A stretch of DNA of 64,000 bases from Geodermatophilus africanus (GTDB lineage: Bacteria > Actinomycetota > Actinomycetes > Mycobacteriales > Geodermatophilaceae), in the NCBI RefSeq assembly GCF_900107105.1, contig NZ_FNOT01000013.1, positions 62,001 through 126,000 of the forward strand, read 5' to 3'. Shown one piece after another: positions 42,713 to 51,546 of the stretch. Position numbers and translations under genes: made by a program. The notes below the pieces were generated by a model. The model was not told the DNA's origin and made no database searches. It saw only the letters and a program-made list of their open reading frames with translations. Position 1 is the stretch's first letter. Every line of letters starts with the position of its first letter.

Positions 42713-43536
42713 GCCGGAGAGGGTGCACCCCCGACCGGGGCGCCGTCTTGGACGAACGGGAGCTCCTCGCGCAGCCACGTGCCGACGCTGCACCCCGCCA
42801 GCGCCCGCCACTCCCGCGCCAGGTGCGGCTGGTCGGCATAGCCGCACCGGGCGGCGACCTCGGCCAGCGGGAGGCGTTGCGGGTCGACCAGCAGCCGACG
42901 GGTGGCCTCGAAGCGGGCGATCCGCGCCGCCTGCTTGGGCGGGAGGCCGGTGGCCAGCCGGAACTGCTCGCTCAGGTGCCGGCGGCTCCAGCCGACGTGC
43001 GCGGCGAGGTCCTCCACCCGGCAGCGGCCGGCGCTGCGGTGCACCAGCCGCCAGGCCTCCCGCACCTCGGGCGGCACCGGGGCGACGCGGCCGGAGAGCC
43101 GGTCGAGCAGCGCCGCGTCGAGCCGGGCGAAGCGCTCAAACCAGCCGGGGGCCGCGGCCAGGTCGTCGACGAGCCGGTCCGTCGCCCGGCCGAGGACGTC
43201 GGCCAGCTGGACGGTGCGTTCGGCGAGCTCGGCCGCGGGCAGTCCGAGGAGGGCGCCGGCCGCGAGCGGGGTGAGGGCGTACTGCAGGCCGTCCTGGGGG
43301 CGGGTGGCGTCGATGAGGGCCGGCCGGGTGTGCAGGCCCCCGACGACGGCGTGGGCGGCCACGGCGGGACCGGTGCCGCTGACCCGCAGCGGTGCGGCCA
43401 GCTCCACGACCAGCGTGAGGTGCCGCGACGGCAGCCCGCGGTGCAGACCCGTCGGCAGCGCCGGGGCGCGGTAGCCGTGCGCCGCCGCCACGAACGGGCG
43501 CAACGGGCCCGGGACGGCGTGGCTGACCAGGGACAC
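42709..43536 (-). CDS. AraC-family transcriptional regulator
   Basis: A 275-residue AraC regulator. The N-terminal DUF6597-like sensor starts VSLVSHAVPGPLRPFVAAAH. The C-terminal double helix-turn-helix reads CRVEDLAAHVGWSRRHLSEQ, then FRLATGLPPKQAARIARFEA, then LPLAEVAARCGYADQPHLAR. GTG 43536 is chosen from its context. It faces the carboxylase operon divergently across 252 bases, so it may control it. A decayed copy of its 3' third lies at 54.9-55.1 kb, beyond the other end of that operon. Confidence 0.87.
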   Translation of the reverse strand: MSLVSHAVPGPLRPFVAAAHGYRAPALPTGLHRGLPSRHLTLVVELAAPLRVSGTGPAVAAHAVVGGLHTRPALIDATRPQDGLQYALTPLAAGALLGLPAAELAERTVQLADVLGRATDRLVDDLAAAPGWFERFARLDAALLDRLSGRVAPVPPEVREAWRLVHRSAGRCRVEDLAAHVGWSRRHLSEQFRLATGLPPKQAARIARFEATRRLLVDPQRLPLAEVAARCGYADQPHLAREWRALAGCSVGTWLREELPFVQDGAPVGGAPSPA

Positions 43537-43639
43537 GGAGTGCGGCCCTCCTCCCGCTCGCAGGCCGGGGCCATCCTGCCGCTCCTCCGGGAAGCCGGGG
43601 CCCCTCTGCGCGCCGGACCCCGTGCGCCGTGGGGTTCCT

Positions 43640-43707
43640 GTCACCCGACAGAAACACCGTGCACGCGGAGTTAACCGGAGGCGCCGGATCTGTAACGCGG
43701 CGAGAAC
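43640..43707 (+). promoter_or_regulatory. Two GlnR-like boxes upstream of the carboxylase operon
   Basis: GTCAC-n6-GAAAC at 43640-43655 matches the actinobacterial GlnR half-site pair (gTnAC-n6-GaAAC) exactly. GTAAC-n6-AGAAC at 43692-43707 matches it partially. Both lie 80-150 bases before GTG 43789. GlnR control would switch the operon on during nitrogen limitation. I saw no convincing guanidine riboswitch in the leader. Confidence 0.55.
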
Positions 43708-43788
43708 CCGCCCGGGCGCGCGGCCCCGAAAACTGTCGATCGACAGGAAGTCCTCCGGGACCTGGGACCGCGCACCACGGGAGCCGAC

Positions 43789-44685
43789 GTGACGACGACC
43801 ACCCACCCCGCCCGTCCGGGGTCGCCACCGGGGACCGGCGCCTCGGGCACGGCGACCACCGCCGGCGCCAAGGCGCACGCCCGCGCCCAGCACGGCCAGG
43901 TCGCCGGGTTCATGCGGCACGTCCCGCCTGCGACGGCGCCGGACGCCCCCGAGGGGGTCGCCCGCGAGTCGCTGGTGTGGTCCGAGACGGTCGCGCCCGG
44001 CGGCTACACCACCGCCGTCCTCGCCCGGGGCACGCGGGTGCGACTCACCGACCCCGTCGGGGACGCCTGCGCGCACGTGCTGCTGCACCGGGCCGACGCA
44101 CCGCACGAGCGGCTGAACGTCGCCGACACGGTCAAGGTGCCGTGGCAGGCGTACCTGCGCGCCGGGCACCCGCTGCTGAGCGGGTTCGGTCGGGTGCTGG
44201 CGACCGTCGTGGCCGACACCTCCGGGCGCCACGACGCCCTGACCGGCACCACGACCCGGGAGGGCAACCAGGCCCGCTACGGCGAGTCCGCGCCGGAGTC
44301 GGCCGCCCCCGCCGGGCGGGAGCTGCTCACCCTCGGCGCGCTCAAGCACGGTCTGGGCGTCCGGGACCTGCCGCCGTCGATCTCCTTCTTCCAGGGCGTG
44401 CGGGTCGACGCGGACGGCGCCTTCGAGTGGCTGGGCTCCGCCGGCCCCGGCGCATCGATCGACCTGCTGCTGCACGTCGACGCGATCGTGCTGCTGGCCG
44501 ACACCGCGCACCCCCTGGACCCGCGACCGGAGTTCACCTGCTCGGCGCTCGAGGTGCGCGCCTGGCCCGCCGCCCACGAACTCGGACCGCTCGCCGCGGG
44601 GGAGCTCGTCGGCCCGCTCGGACCTGAGCACCTGCAGGCCATCGCCAACACCGACGCCGACCTGAAGGCCAGGGGAGTGCTGTGA
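43789..44685 (+). CDS. DUF1989 protein, urea-carboxylase-associated protein 1 / carboxyguanidine deiminase subunit
   Basis: A 298-residue DUF1989 protein. The core reads SETVAPGGYTTAVLARGTRV, then RLTDPVGDACAHVLLHRADA, with further conserved LTTREGNQARYGE-like (TTTREGNQARYG) and SISFFQGVRVDADG. In characterised guanidine-degrading bacteria the paired DUF1989 proteins (CgdA/CgdB) deiminate carboxyguanidine to allophanate. The N-terminal ~35 residues are an unconserved Thr/Ala-rich tail. It is the first gene of the operon and overlaps the next by 4 bases. Confidence 0.85.
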   Translation: MTTTTHPARPGSPPGTGASGTATTAGAKAHARAQHGQVAGFMRHVPPATAPDAPEGVARESLVWSETVAPGGYTTAVLARGTRVRLTDPVGDACAHVLLHRADAPHERLNVADTVKVPWQAYLRAGHPLLSGFGRVLATVVADTSGRHDALTGTTTREGNQARYGESAPESAAPAGRELLTLGALKHGLGVRDLPPSISFFQGVRVDADGAFEWLGSAGPGASIDLLLHVDAIVLLADTAHPLDPRPEFTCSALEVRAWPAAHELGPLAAGELVGPLGPEHLQAIANTDADLKARGVL

Positions 44686-45356
44686 CCGTCACTGCTGAGA
44701 CCGACCTGGTGCCCGGCACCGCGGCCGCCCTCGTCCCCGGGCGGGTCGTCCTCGACGAGCACGTCCCCGCCCGGGCCCCGTGGTCGGCGGTGGTGGCCGT
44801 CGGCGACGTGCTCACCATCGTCGACCTCGCGGGCAACCAGGCCGTCGACTGCCTGCTCTACTCCGCGACCGACACCGCGGTCCGGTACTCCGCCCCGGAG
44901 ACCATCCGCCGCCAGGGCCGGATCTCGCTCACGACCGGCTCGGTGCTGCGTGCCGACACCGGGCAGCCGCTGATGACCGTCGTGGCCGACGAGGTCGGCG
45001 TCCACGACACCCTCGGCGGCGCCTGCTCCAAGGAGTCGAACACGCTGCGCTACGGCCAGCACACCCGCGCCCAGCACGGGTGCATGGAGAACTTCCTCCT
45101 TCAAGGCTCCCGGCACGGGCTGTCGGCGCAGGACCTCGCGTCCAACATCAACTGGTTCATGAACGTGCCGGTCGACCCCGATGGCGCACTGGGCATCGTC
45201 GACGGGCTCTCCGCACCGGGGAAGCGGGTCGCGGTGCGTGCCGAGGTCGACACCCTCGTGCTGGTCTCCAACTGCCCCCAGGTCAACAACCCGTGCAACG
45301 CCTTCGACCCCACGCCCGTGCGGATGGTCGTGACGCGGCCGGGGGGTGGGGCATGA
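44682..45356 (+). CDS. DUF1989 protein, urea-carboxylase-associated protein 2 / carboxyguanidine deiminase subunit
   Basis: A 224-residue DUF1989 protein, partner of the upstream gene. Typical segments are LTIVDLAGNQAVDCLLYSA, TTGSVLRADTGQPLMTVVAD, GACSKESNTLRYG, and NINWFMNVPVDPDGALGIVD. The cysteines in VDCLLY and CSKESN are probable metal ligands. GTG overlaps the stop of the first DUF1989 gene, and its own stop overlaps the carboxylase ATG, so all three are translationally coupled and probably made in equal amounts. Confidence 0.88.
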   Translation: MTVTAETDLVPGTAAALVPGRVVLDEHVPARAPWSAVVAVGDVLTIVDLAGNQAVDCLLYSATDTAVRYSAPETIRRQGRISLTTGSVLRADTGQPLMTVVADEVGVHDTLGGACSKESNTLRYGQHTRAQHGCMENFLLQGSRHGLSAQDLASNINWFMNVPVDPDGALGIVDGLSAPGKRVAVRAEVDTLVLVSNCPQVNNPCNAFDPTPVRMVVTRPGGGA

Positions 45357-48300
45357 GCTTCGACACCCTGCTGGTCGCCAACCGCGGCGAGATCGCCGTC
45401 CGGATCATCCGTTCCGCGCGGGCCCTCGGGTTGCGGACCGTCGCCGTCTTCTCCGACGCCGACCGCGGCGCCCCGCACGTGCACCTGGCCGACGACGCCG
45501 TCCGCATCGGCCCGGCCGCTCCGCAGCAGAGCTACCTGCGCGCCGAGGCGGTCCTCGACGCCGCCGAGCGCACCGGCGCCGGGGCGGTCCACCCCGGTTA
45601 CGGGTTCCTCTCCGAGGACGCCGGCTTCGCCGCCGACGTCGAGGCGGCCGGGCTGGTGTTCGTGGGGCCGACGCCCGAGCAGCTGCGGGTCTTCGGCACC
45701 AAGCACACCGCCCGGGCCGCGGCCCAGAGCGCCGGCGTGCCGATCTTCCCGGGGACCGCCCTGCTGGCCGACGCCCCGGCGGCGCTGGCCGCCGCCGAGG
45801 AGATCGGCTACCCGCTGATGCTCAAGGCCACCGGTGGCGGTGGCGGGATCGGCATGCAGGTCTGCCGGGACGCCGGGGAGCTGCGGGCCGCCTACGAGCG
45901 GGTCACCCGGCAGGCCCAGCGCAGCTTCGGCGCCACCGGCGTCTTCGCCGAGCGCTACGTGGAGCAGGCGCGGCATGTCGAGGTGCAGGTCTTCGGGGAC
46001 GGCGCCGGTCGCGTGCTCTCCCTCGGCGACCGCGACTGCTCCCTGCAGCGCCGCAACCAGAAGGTCCTCGAGGAGGCGCCGGCGCCGGGCCTGCCCCCGG
46101 AGCTGCGCGAGCGGCTGCAGGAGTCCTCACGCGCCCTGGCCGCCTCGGTCGGCTACCGCTCGGCCGGGACGGTGGAGTTCGTCTACGACCCGCGGCGGCA
46201 GGAGGCGTCCTTCCTCGAGGTCAACGCCCGGCTGCAGGTCGAGCACCCGGTGACCGAGGCGGTCACCGGGATCGACCTCGTCGCCTGGATGCTGCGGCTG
46301 GCGCAGGGGGACACCGGCGTGCTCGACGCCCACCTGGAGCCGGGCCGGCTCACCGGCGCGGTGCCGGTCCGCGGGCATGCGGTGGAGGCACGGGTGTACG
46401 CCGAGGACCCGGCGCGGGACTTCCAGCCCAGTGCCGGCGTGCTCACCTCCGTCGAGCTGCCCGAGGGCGACGGCGTGCGCGTCGACGCGTGGGTGGAGAG
46501 CGGCACCGAGGTGTCGACGGCCTACGACCCGCTGCTGGCCAAGGTCATCGTCTCCGGCGCGGACCGCGACGAGGCCCTGGACCGGCTCGCCGCCGCGCTC
46601 GCCGGCACGACGGTGCACGGCATCGAGGTGAACCTCGGCCTGCTGGCCGCGGTCCCGGACCGGTTCGACGTCCGGGCGGTCGCGCACAGCACCGCGACGC
46701 TGGCCGACGTCGGTGACCCGTGGCCGCGGATCACCGTGGACCGGCCCGGCCTGATGACCACCGTGCAGGACGCACCCGGCCGGGTGGGGCTGTGGCAGGT
46801 CGGCGTCCCCCCGAGCGGCCCGATGGACGACCTGTCGTTCCGGCTCGGCAACCGGGCCCTCGGCAACCCCGAGGGGGTGCCCGGCCTGGAGTGCACCGCC
46901 ACGGGCCCGGCGCTGCGCTTCACCCACCCGACGACGGTGTGCGTGACCGGGGCCGAGGTCGCCGTGACCGTGGACGGCGTCCGGGTGCCGATGTGGGAGC
47001 CGGTGCGGGTGCCGGCCGGTGGGCTGCTGGACGTGGGCGCCGCAGAGGGCACCGGGCTGCGCAGTTACCTGCTCTTCGCCGGCGGCCTCGACGTGCCCGC
47101 CTACCTGGGCAGCGCCGCCACCTTCACCCTCGGCCAGTTCGGCGGGCACGGCGGCCGTGCACTGCGACCCGGTGACGTGCTGCGAACCGTGCCCGCGGCC
47201 GAGCCGGCCGACGCCGCTGCGGTGCCCGCGGAGCTGCGCCCGGCGATCCCGGCCGACTGGCAGCTCGCAGTCACCGAGGGGCCGCACGCGGCGCCGGAGT
47301 TCTTCACCCGCGAGGACGTCGCCACCCTCTACGCCAGCGCCTACACCGTGCACTTCAACTCGGCCCGCACCGGTGTGCGGCTGGAGGGGCCGCAGCCGAC
47401 CTGGGCCCGGCCCGACGGCGGCGAGGCGGGGCTGCACCCCTCGAACATCCACGACAACGCCTACTCGATCGGCGCGCTGGACTTCACCGGGGACACCCCC
47501 ATCCTGCTCGGTCCCGACGGGCCCAGCCTGGGCGGCTTCGTCTGCCCGGTGACTGTCGTCGCCGCCGACCGCTGGAAGCTCGGGCAGCTGCGACCCGGCG
47601 ACACCGTCCGCTTCGTCCCGGTCCGCGCCGCGGACGCGCCGTCGCGGGCGGACCTCTCCCCCGTACGGCGGGCCGCCTCTCCGCTCGTGCGCAGCACCGG
47701 CGGGGACGGCGACGACGGCGTGCTGGCCCGCTGCCCCGCGGTGGACGGCGCCCCGTCGGTGACCTACCGGCGCAGCGGCGACGACAACGTCCTGGTCGAG
47801 TACGGCGAGATCGTGCTGGACCTCGCCCTGCGCGCCCGGGTGCACGCGCTGCACACCCGCCTGGCGGAGCTGCAGCGGGCCGGGGAGGTCGGCGGGATCG
47901 TCGACCTGACCCCGGGCATCCGCTCGCTGCAGGTGCACGTCGACCCCGACGTCCTGCCGACGTCCCGGCTGATGGGCCTGCTGGCGGAGGTCGAGCGGGA
48001 GCTGCCCGCGACGTCCGAGCTCGCCGTGCCCAGCCGCTCGGTGCGACTGCCGCTCTCCTGGGACGATCCGGCGACCCGCGAGGCCATCGCCCGCTACACG
48101 TCCGGGGTCCGGGACGACGCCCCCTGGTGCCCGTCGAACATCGAGTTCATCCGCCGGGTGAACGGCCTGGCCGGCACCGACGACGTGATGGCGACGGTCT
48201 TCTCGGCCGAGTACCTCACGCTCGGCCTGGGCGACGTCTACCTGGGCGCCCCGGTGGCCACTCCGCTGGACCCGCGGCACCGGCTGGTCACCACGAAGTA

Positions 48301-49015
48301 CAACCCGGCGCGCACCTGGACCGCGGAGAACTCGGTGGGCATCGGCGGGGCCTACCTGTGCATCTACGGCATGGAGGGCCCCGGCGGCTACCAGTTCGTG
48401 GGCCGCACCACCCAGGTGTGGAGCCGGTACCGGCACACCGCGCCGTTCGAGCCGGGCAGCCCGTGGCTGCTGCGCTTCTTCGACCGGATCTCCTGGTACC
48501 CGGTCAGCCCGGAGGAGCTGCTCGACCTGCGTGCCGACCTCGCCGCCGGCCGCGGCTCGGTCGACGTCACCGACGGCACATTCTCCCTCGCCGAGCACGA
48601 GCGGTTCCTGGCCGGGAACTCCGACTCGATCGCCGCGTTCCGCGCCCGGCAGACGGCCGCGTTCGACACCGAGCGCGCGGCCTGGGCCGCGGCCGGGGAG
48701 TTCGACCGGGCCCGGCGGGCCGAGACCCGCGCGGCCGCGGAACCGGCCGGGGAGCTCGCCCTCCCCGAGGGTGCCCACCGCATCGACGCGCCGTTCGTGA
48801 GCAACGTCTGGCGGGTCGACGTCGCCGTGGGGGACGAGGTCACCGCGGGCCAGCCGCTACTCGCGCTGGAGGCCATGAAGATGGAGACGGTCGTGACCGC
48901 CCCCTCCGACGGCGTGGTCACCCATGTCCTCATCGGTGCGGGCACCCAGGTCGCCGCGGGCACCCCGCTCGTGGTGCTCGCCGGGGACCACGAGCCGGCG
49001 GAGGTCGCGGCGTGA
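45353..49015 (+). CDS. uca: Urea/guanidine carboxylase, biotin-dependent
   Basis: A 1,220-residue single-chain carboxylase. Biotin carboxylase domain, residues 1-~450: FDTLLVANRGEIAVRIIRSA, the ATP-grasp loop KATGGGGGIGMQ, and EVNARLQVEHPVTE. Carboxyltransferase half A, ~460-790 (KipA-like: RPGLMTTVQDAPGRVGLWQV). Half B (KipI-like, ~810-1100). Biotinyl domain at the C-terminus with LEAMKMETVV (Lys near 1,176). It carboxylates urea to allophanate or guanidine to carboxyguanidine. The neighbouring DUF1989 pair favours guanidine; the sequence alone does not decide. Full family length. Confidence 0.92.
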   Translation: MSFDTLLVANRGEIAVRIIRSARALGLRTVAVFSDADRGAPHVHLADDAVRIGPAAPQQSYLRAEAVLDAAERTGAGAVHPGYGFLSEDAGFAADVEAAGLVFVGPTPEQLRVFGTKHTARAAAQSAGVPIFPGTALLADAPAALAAAEEIGYPLMLKATGGGGGIGMQVCRDAGELRAAYERVTRQAQRSFGATGVFAERYVEQARHVEVQVFGDGAGRVLSLGDRDCSLQRRNQKVLEEAPAPGLPPELRERLQESSRALAASVGYRSAGTVEFVYDPRRQEASFLEVNARLQVEHPVTEAVTGIDLVAWMLRLAQGDTGVLDAHLEPGRLTGAVPVRGHAVEARVYAEDPARDFQPSAGVLTSVELPEGDGVRVDAWVESGTEVSTAYDPLLAKVIVSGADRDEALDRLAAALAGTTVHGIEVNLGLLAAVPDRFDVRAVAHSTATLADVGDPWPRITVDRPGLMTTVQDAPGRVGLWQVGVPPSGPMDDLSFRLGNRALGNPEGVPGLECTATGPALRFTHPTTVCVTGAEVAVTVDGVRVPMWEPVRVPAGGLLDVGAAEGTGLRSYLLFAGGLDVPAYLGSAATFTLGQFGGHGGRALRPGDVLRTVPAAEPADAAAVPAELRPAIPADWQLAVTEGPHAAPEFFTREDVATLYASAYTVHFNSARTGVRLEGPQPTWARPDGGEAGLHPSNIHDNAYSIGALDFTGDTPILLGPDGPSLGGFVCPVTVVAADRWKLGQLRPGDTVRFVPVRAADAPSRADLSPVRRAASPLVRSTGGDGDDGVLARCPAVDGAPSVTYRRSGDDNVLVEYGEIVLDLALRARVHALHTRLAELQRAGEVGGIVDLTPGIRSLQVHVDPDVLPTSRLMGLLAEVERELPATSELAVPSRSVRLPLSWDDPATREAIARYTSGVRDDAPWCPSNIEFIRRVNGLAGTDDVMATVFSAEYLTLGLGDVYLGAPVATPLDPRHRLVTTKYNPARTWTAENSVGIGGAYLCIYGMEGPGGYQFVGRTTQVWSRYRHTAPFEPGSPWLLRFFDRISWYPVSPEELLDLRADLAAGRGSVDVTDGTFSLAEHERFLAGNSDSIAAFRARQTAAFDTERAAWAAAGEFDRARRAETRAAAEPAGELALPEGAHRIDAPFVSNVWRVDVAVGDEVTAGQPLLALEAMKMETVVTAPSDGVVTHVLIGAGTQVAAGTPLVVLAGDHEPAEVAA

Positions 49016-50763
49016 GCGCCACCGAGCGGGTCCGTGCGGCGCTCAGTGCCATCGCCGAGGTCGACCGCCCGGAGATCTGGGTCCACCTGCGGCCCGAGGC
49101 CGACCTGCTGGCCGAGGCGGCTGCGGTGGACGCGGCCGTCGCCGGCGGGGCCGCCCTGCCGCTGGCGGGGCTGGTCGCCGCGGTGAAGAACAACGTCGAC
49201 GTGGCCGGTCTCCCCACGACCGCAGGCTGCCCGTCCTTCGCCGACCGGCCGGCGCCGGCGGACGCCCCGGTGGTCGAGCGGCTGCGCCGGGCAGGGGTGG
49301 TGGTGGTGGGCACCACCAACCTCGACCAGTTCGCCACCGGTCTGGTCGGCACCCGCAGCCCGTACGGCGCCGTCCGCGACGCCCGCCGGCCCGACCGGAT
49401 CTCCGGCGGCTCGAGCTCCGGCTCCGCCGTGGCGGTCGCCCTCGGCCTGGTCGACCTCGGCGTGGGCACCGACACCGCCGGCTCCGGCCGGGTGCCGGCC
49501 GCGCTGCAGGGCCTGGTGGGCATCAAGCCGACCGTGGGCGTCGTCCCGACCCAGGGCGTCGTCCCGGCCTGCCGCTCCTACGACTGCGTGACCGTCTTCG
49601 CCCGCGACCTCGACACCGCGGACGCGGCGATGGCCGTGATGGCCGGAGGTGCCCGCCCGTGGCCGGCGGCGACCCCGCTGGCCGCCCGGCCGGGTGCGCG
49701 GGTCGCCGTCCCGCGCGAGCTGCCGGCCCTCTCCCCGGCCCGGCAGGGCGCCGTCCGGGCGGCCGCCGAGCGCCTCGCCGCGCACGGCGTGACGGTCGAG
49801 GCGATCGACCTCACCCCGTTCCTGGAGGTGGCCCGGCTGCTCTACGACGGAGGGCTGGTCGCTGAGCGGCACGCCGCGGTGGGCGGCTTCGTGGACGGGC
49901 ACCGGGACGAGGTCGACCCCACCGTGGGGGCGATCATCGCCGCGGCCGGGACGGTGCCGGCCACCCGGCTGCTGGCCGACCGGGAGCGGCTGGCCGAGCT
50001 GACCACCGCCGTGATGGCAGAGCTGGCCGGGTTCGACGCACTGCTGCTGCCCACCACCACCGACCACCCGACGCTCGCCGAGGTGGCCGCCGACCCGGTG
50101 CGGGTCAACTCCCGCCTGGGCACCTACACCAACTCCTGCAACCTCCTGGACATGTGCGCGGTCGCCGTGCCGTCGGGCACCGTCCGCGACGAGGACGGCG
50201 AGGACCTGGAGTTCGGCGTCTCCGTGCTGGCCCGCGCCGGTGCGGACGCCGTCGCCCTCGACCTGGCCCGGCTGGTGCAGCTGCCGACCGCGACGGTGGC
50301 CCGTCCCGGTGCGGCCGCGGCGGGCACGGCCGCCGACCTGCCCTGGCCTGCGCGGGCCGGTGCGGACGCGACCCGGCTGTTCGTGGTGGGCGCGCACCTC
50401 CGCGGTCAGCCGCTGGACGGCGAGCTCGACGACCGCGGCGCCCGCTGGCTCGGGCCGGCCGCCACGGCGCCGGCCTACCGGCTGGCCCGGCTGGACACCG
50501 TGCCGGCGAAACCGGGCCTGGCCCGGGTCGGCCGGGAGGCCGGGGTGTCGATCGGCGGCCAGCTCTGGCTGGTGCCCACCGCCGGGCTGGGCGACTTCCT
50601 CGCCGCGCTGCCGGCCCCGATGCACCTGGGGCGGGTCGAGCTGGCCGACGGGTCGGCGGCCGTCGGGTTCGGCTGCAGCCTCGAGGCCTGGCAGGGCGGC
50701 GTCGACATCAGCGAGCACGGCGACTGGCCGACCGCCCAGCGGGCGTCGCTGGTGGACGCATGA
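49012..50763 (+). CDS. atzF: Allophanate hydrolase
   Basis: A 583-residue amidase-signature enzyme with a C-terminal extension, which splits allophanate into 2 CO2 and 2 NH3. The catalytic Lys is in AAVKNNVDV, the cis-Ser in ISGGSSSGSAVAVALG, and the nucleophile Ser in VGTDTAGSGRVPAAL. The C-terminal ~130 residues (LFVVGAHLRGQPLDGELDDR to the end) are the allophanate-hydrolase-specific domain. GTG overlaps the carboxylase stop. Completes the urea/guanidine to ammonia route. Confidence 0.92.
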   Translation: MSATERVRAALSAIAEVDRPEIWVHLRPEADLLAEAAAVDAAVAGGAALPLAGLVAAVKNNVDVAGLPTTAGCPSFADRPAPADAPVVERLRRAGVVVVGTTNLDQFATGLVGTRSPYGAVRDARRPDRISGGSSSGSAVAVALGLVDLGVGTDTAGSGRVPAALQGLVGIKPTVGVVPTQGVVPACRSYDCVTVFARDLDTADAAMAVMAGGARPWPAATPLAARPGARVAVPRELPALSPARQGAVRAAAERLAAHGVTVEAIDLTPFLEVARLLYDGGLVAERHAAVGGFVDGHRDEVDPTVGAIIAAAGTVPATRLLADRERLAELTTAVMAELAGFDALLLPTTTDHPTLAEVAADPVRVNSRLGTYTNSCNLLDMCAVAVPSGTVRDEDGEDLEFGVSVLARAGADAVALDLARLVQLPTATVARPGAAAAGTAADLPWPARAGADATRLFVVGAHLRGQPLDGELDDRGARWLGPAATAPAYRLARLDTVPAKPGLARVGREAGVSIGGQLWLVPTAGLGDFLAALPAPMHLGRVELADGSAAVGFGCSLEAWQGGVDISEHGDWPTAQRASLVDA

Positions 50764-51533
50764 CCGGTTGCACCCTCGCCGGCGTCGACCGGGCGGCGGT
50801 GGCCGACCGGGTGTGGCGACGGGAGGGCGTCTGGGCGGCCGGTTCGCCCCCGGACACCACCACCGACGTCTCCTGGCTCCAGCTGGGCACCTGGTACTGC
50901 GACCTGCGGCGGCCCGCCGGCCTGGCCGCGACCGGCGGGCCGCTCCCCGAGCTGACCCGGGAGCAGCTGCTGGCGCTCACGGAGCAGGAGGCCTTCGCCG
51001 GCCGGCTCCGGCAGGACGGTGACGTGTGGACCTGGACCCGGGTGGTCGACCTGCACCCGCCCGCCGCGCTGCCCGACGCCGGCCGGCTGGCCCTCGACGG
51101 CGACGTGCTCGTCGAGACCGGGGTCGGCCGCGAGTACGTCGAGCGCTGGGCCGACGACACCCCGCCGGCGCGCACGCCGCGGCTGGAGCTGGAGCTGCGC
51201 GGCGAGGACGGCCGCGCCGGCTTCCTGCTGCGGCTGGGCGACCACTTCGGCTACGTCCGCGACCGGGCGGCGCCGCTGCCGCCGGGGTCCGCGCTGCGGG
51301 ACCTGGTGGCCGACAGCGACCTCGTGACCGCCCGGCAGCTGCTGGACCTGGAGGTATCCCTCGGCGTCGTGGCCGACGGCGACTGGCGGATCACCTCCTC
51401 GACCCTGCCCGCCCGCGTCGGCTGCCGCCTGCAGCCGCGGCGCGAGCGCGGCACCTCCCTGACCGTCGCGGACCTGAGCGTGGCCGGCCGCCCGGTGCGA
51501 CGCCGCTGGCTGACCGACCCCACCCACCCCTGA
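50760..51533 (+). CDS. Unknown protein of the carboxylase operon
   Basis: A 257-residue soluble protein. The N-terminus has VADRVWRREGVWAAGSPPDT, then VSWLQLGTWYCDLRRPA. The rest is beta-rich (TWTRVVDLHPPAALPDAG, then LELELRGEDGRAGFLLRLGD). The pattern suggests a lipocalin-like barrel, a weak inference. ATG 50760 overlaps the allophanate hydrolase stop, so it is firmly part of the operon, and it precedes the 2-oxoglutarate oxygenase. I do not recognise a function. Confidence 0.7.
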   Translation: MTGCTLAGVDRAAVADRVWRREGVWAAGSPPDTTTDVSWLQLGTWYCDLRRPAGLAATGGPLPELTREQLLALTEQEAFAGRLRQDGDVWTWTRVVDLHPPAALPDAGRLALDGDVLVETGVGREYVERWADDTPPARTPRLELELRGEDGRAGFLLRLGDHFGYVRDRAAPLPPGSALRDLVADSDLVTARQLLDLEVSLGVVADGDWRITSSTLPARVGCRLQPRRERGTSLTVADLSVAGRPVRRRWLTDPTHP

Positions 51534-51546
51534 GAGGAGCACTCCC

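Noticed and set aside
43537-43788. Possible guanidine riboswitch before the DUF1989 genes
   Set aside because: I could not find the conserved loop sequences of the guanidine-I, -II or -III classes by eye; the GlnR-like boxes explain the leader better. A covariance-model search would decide.
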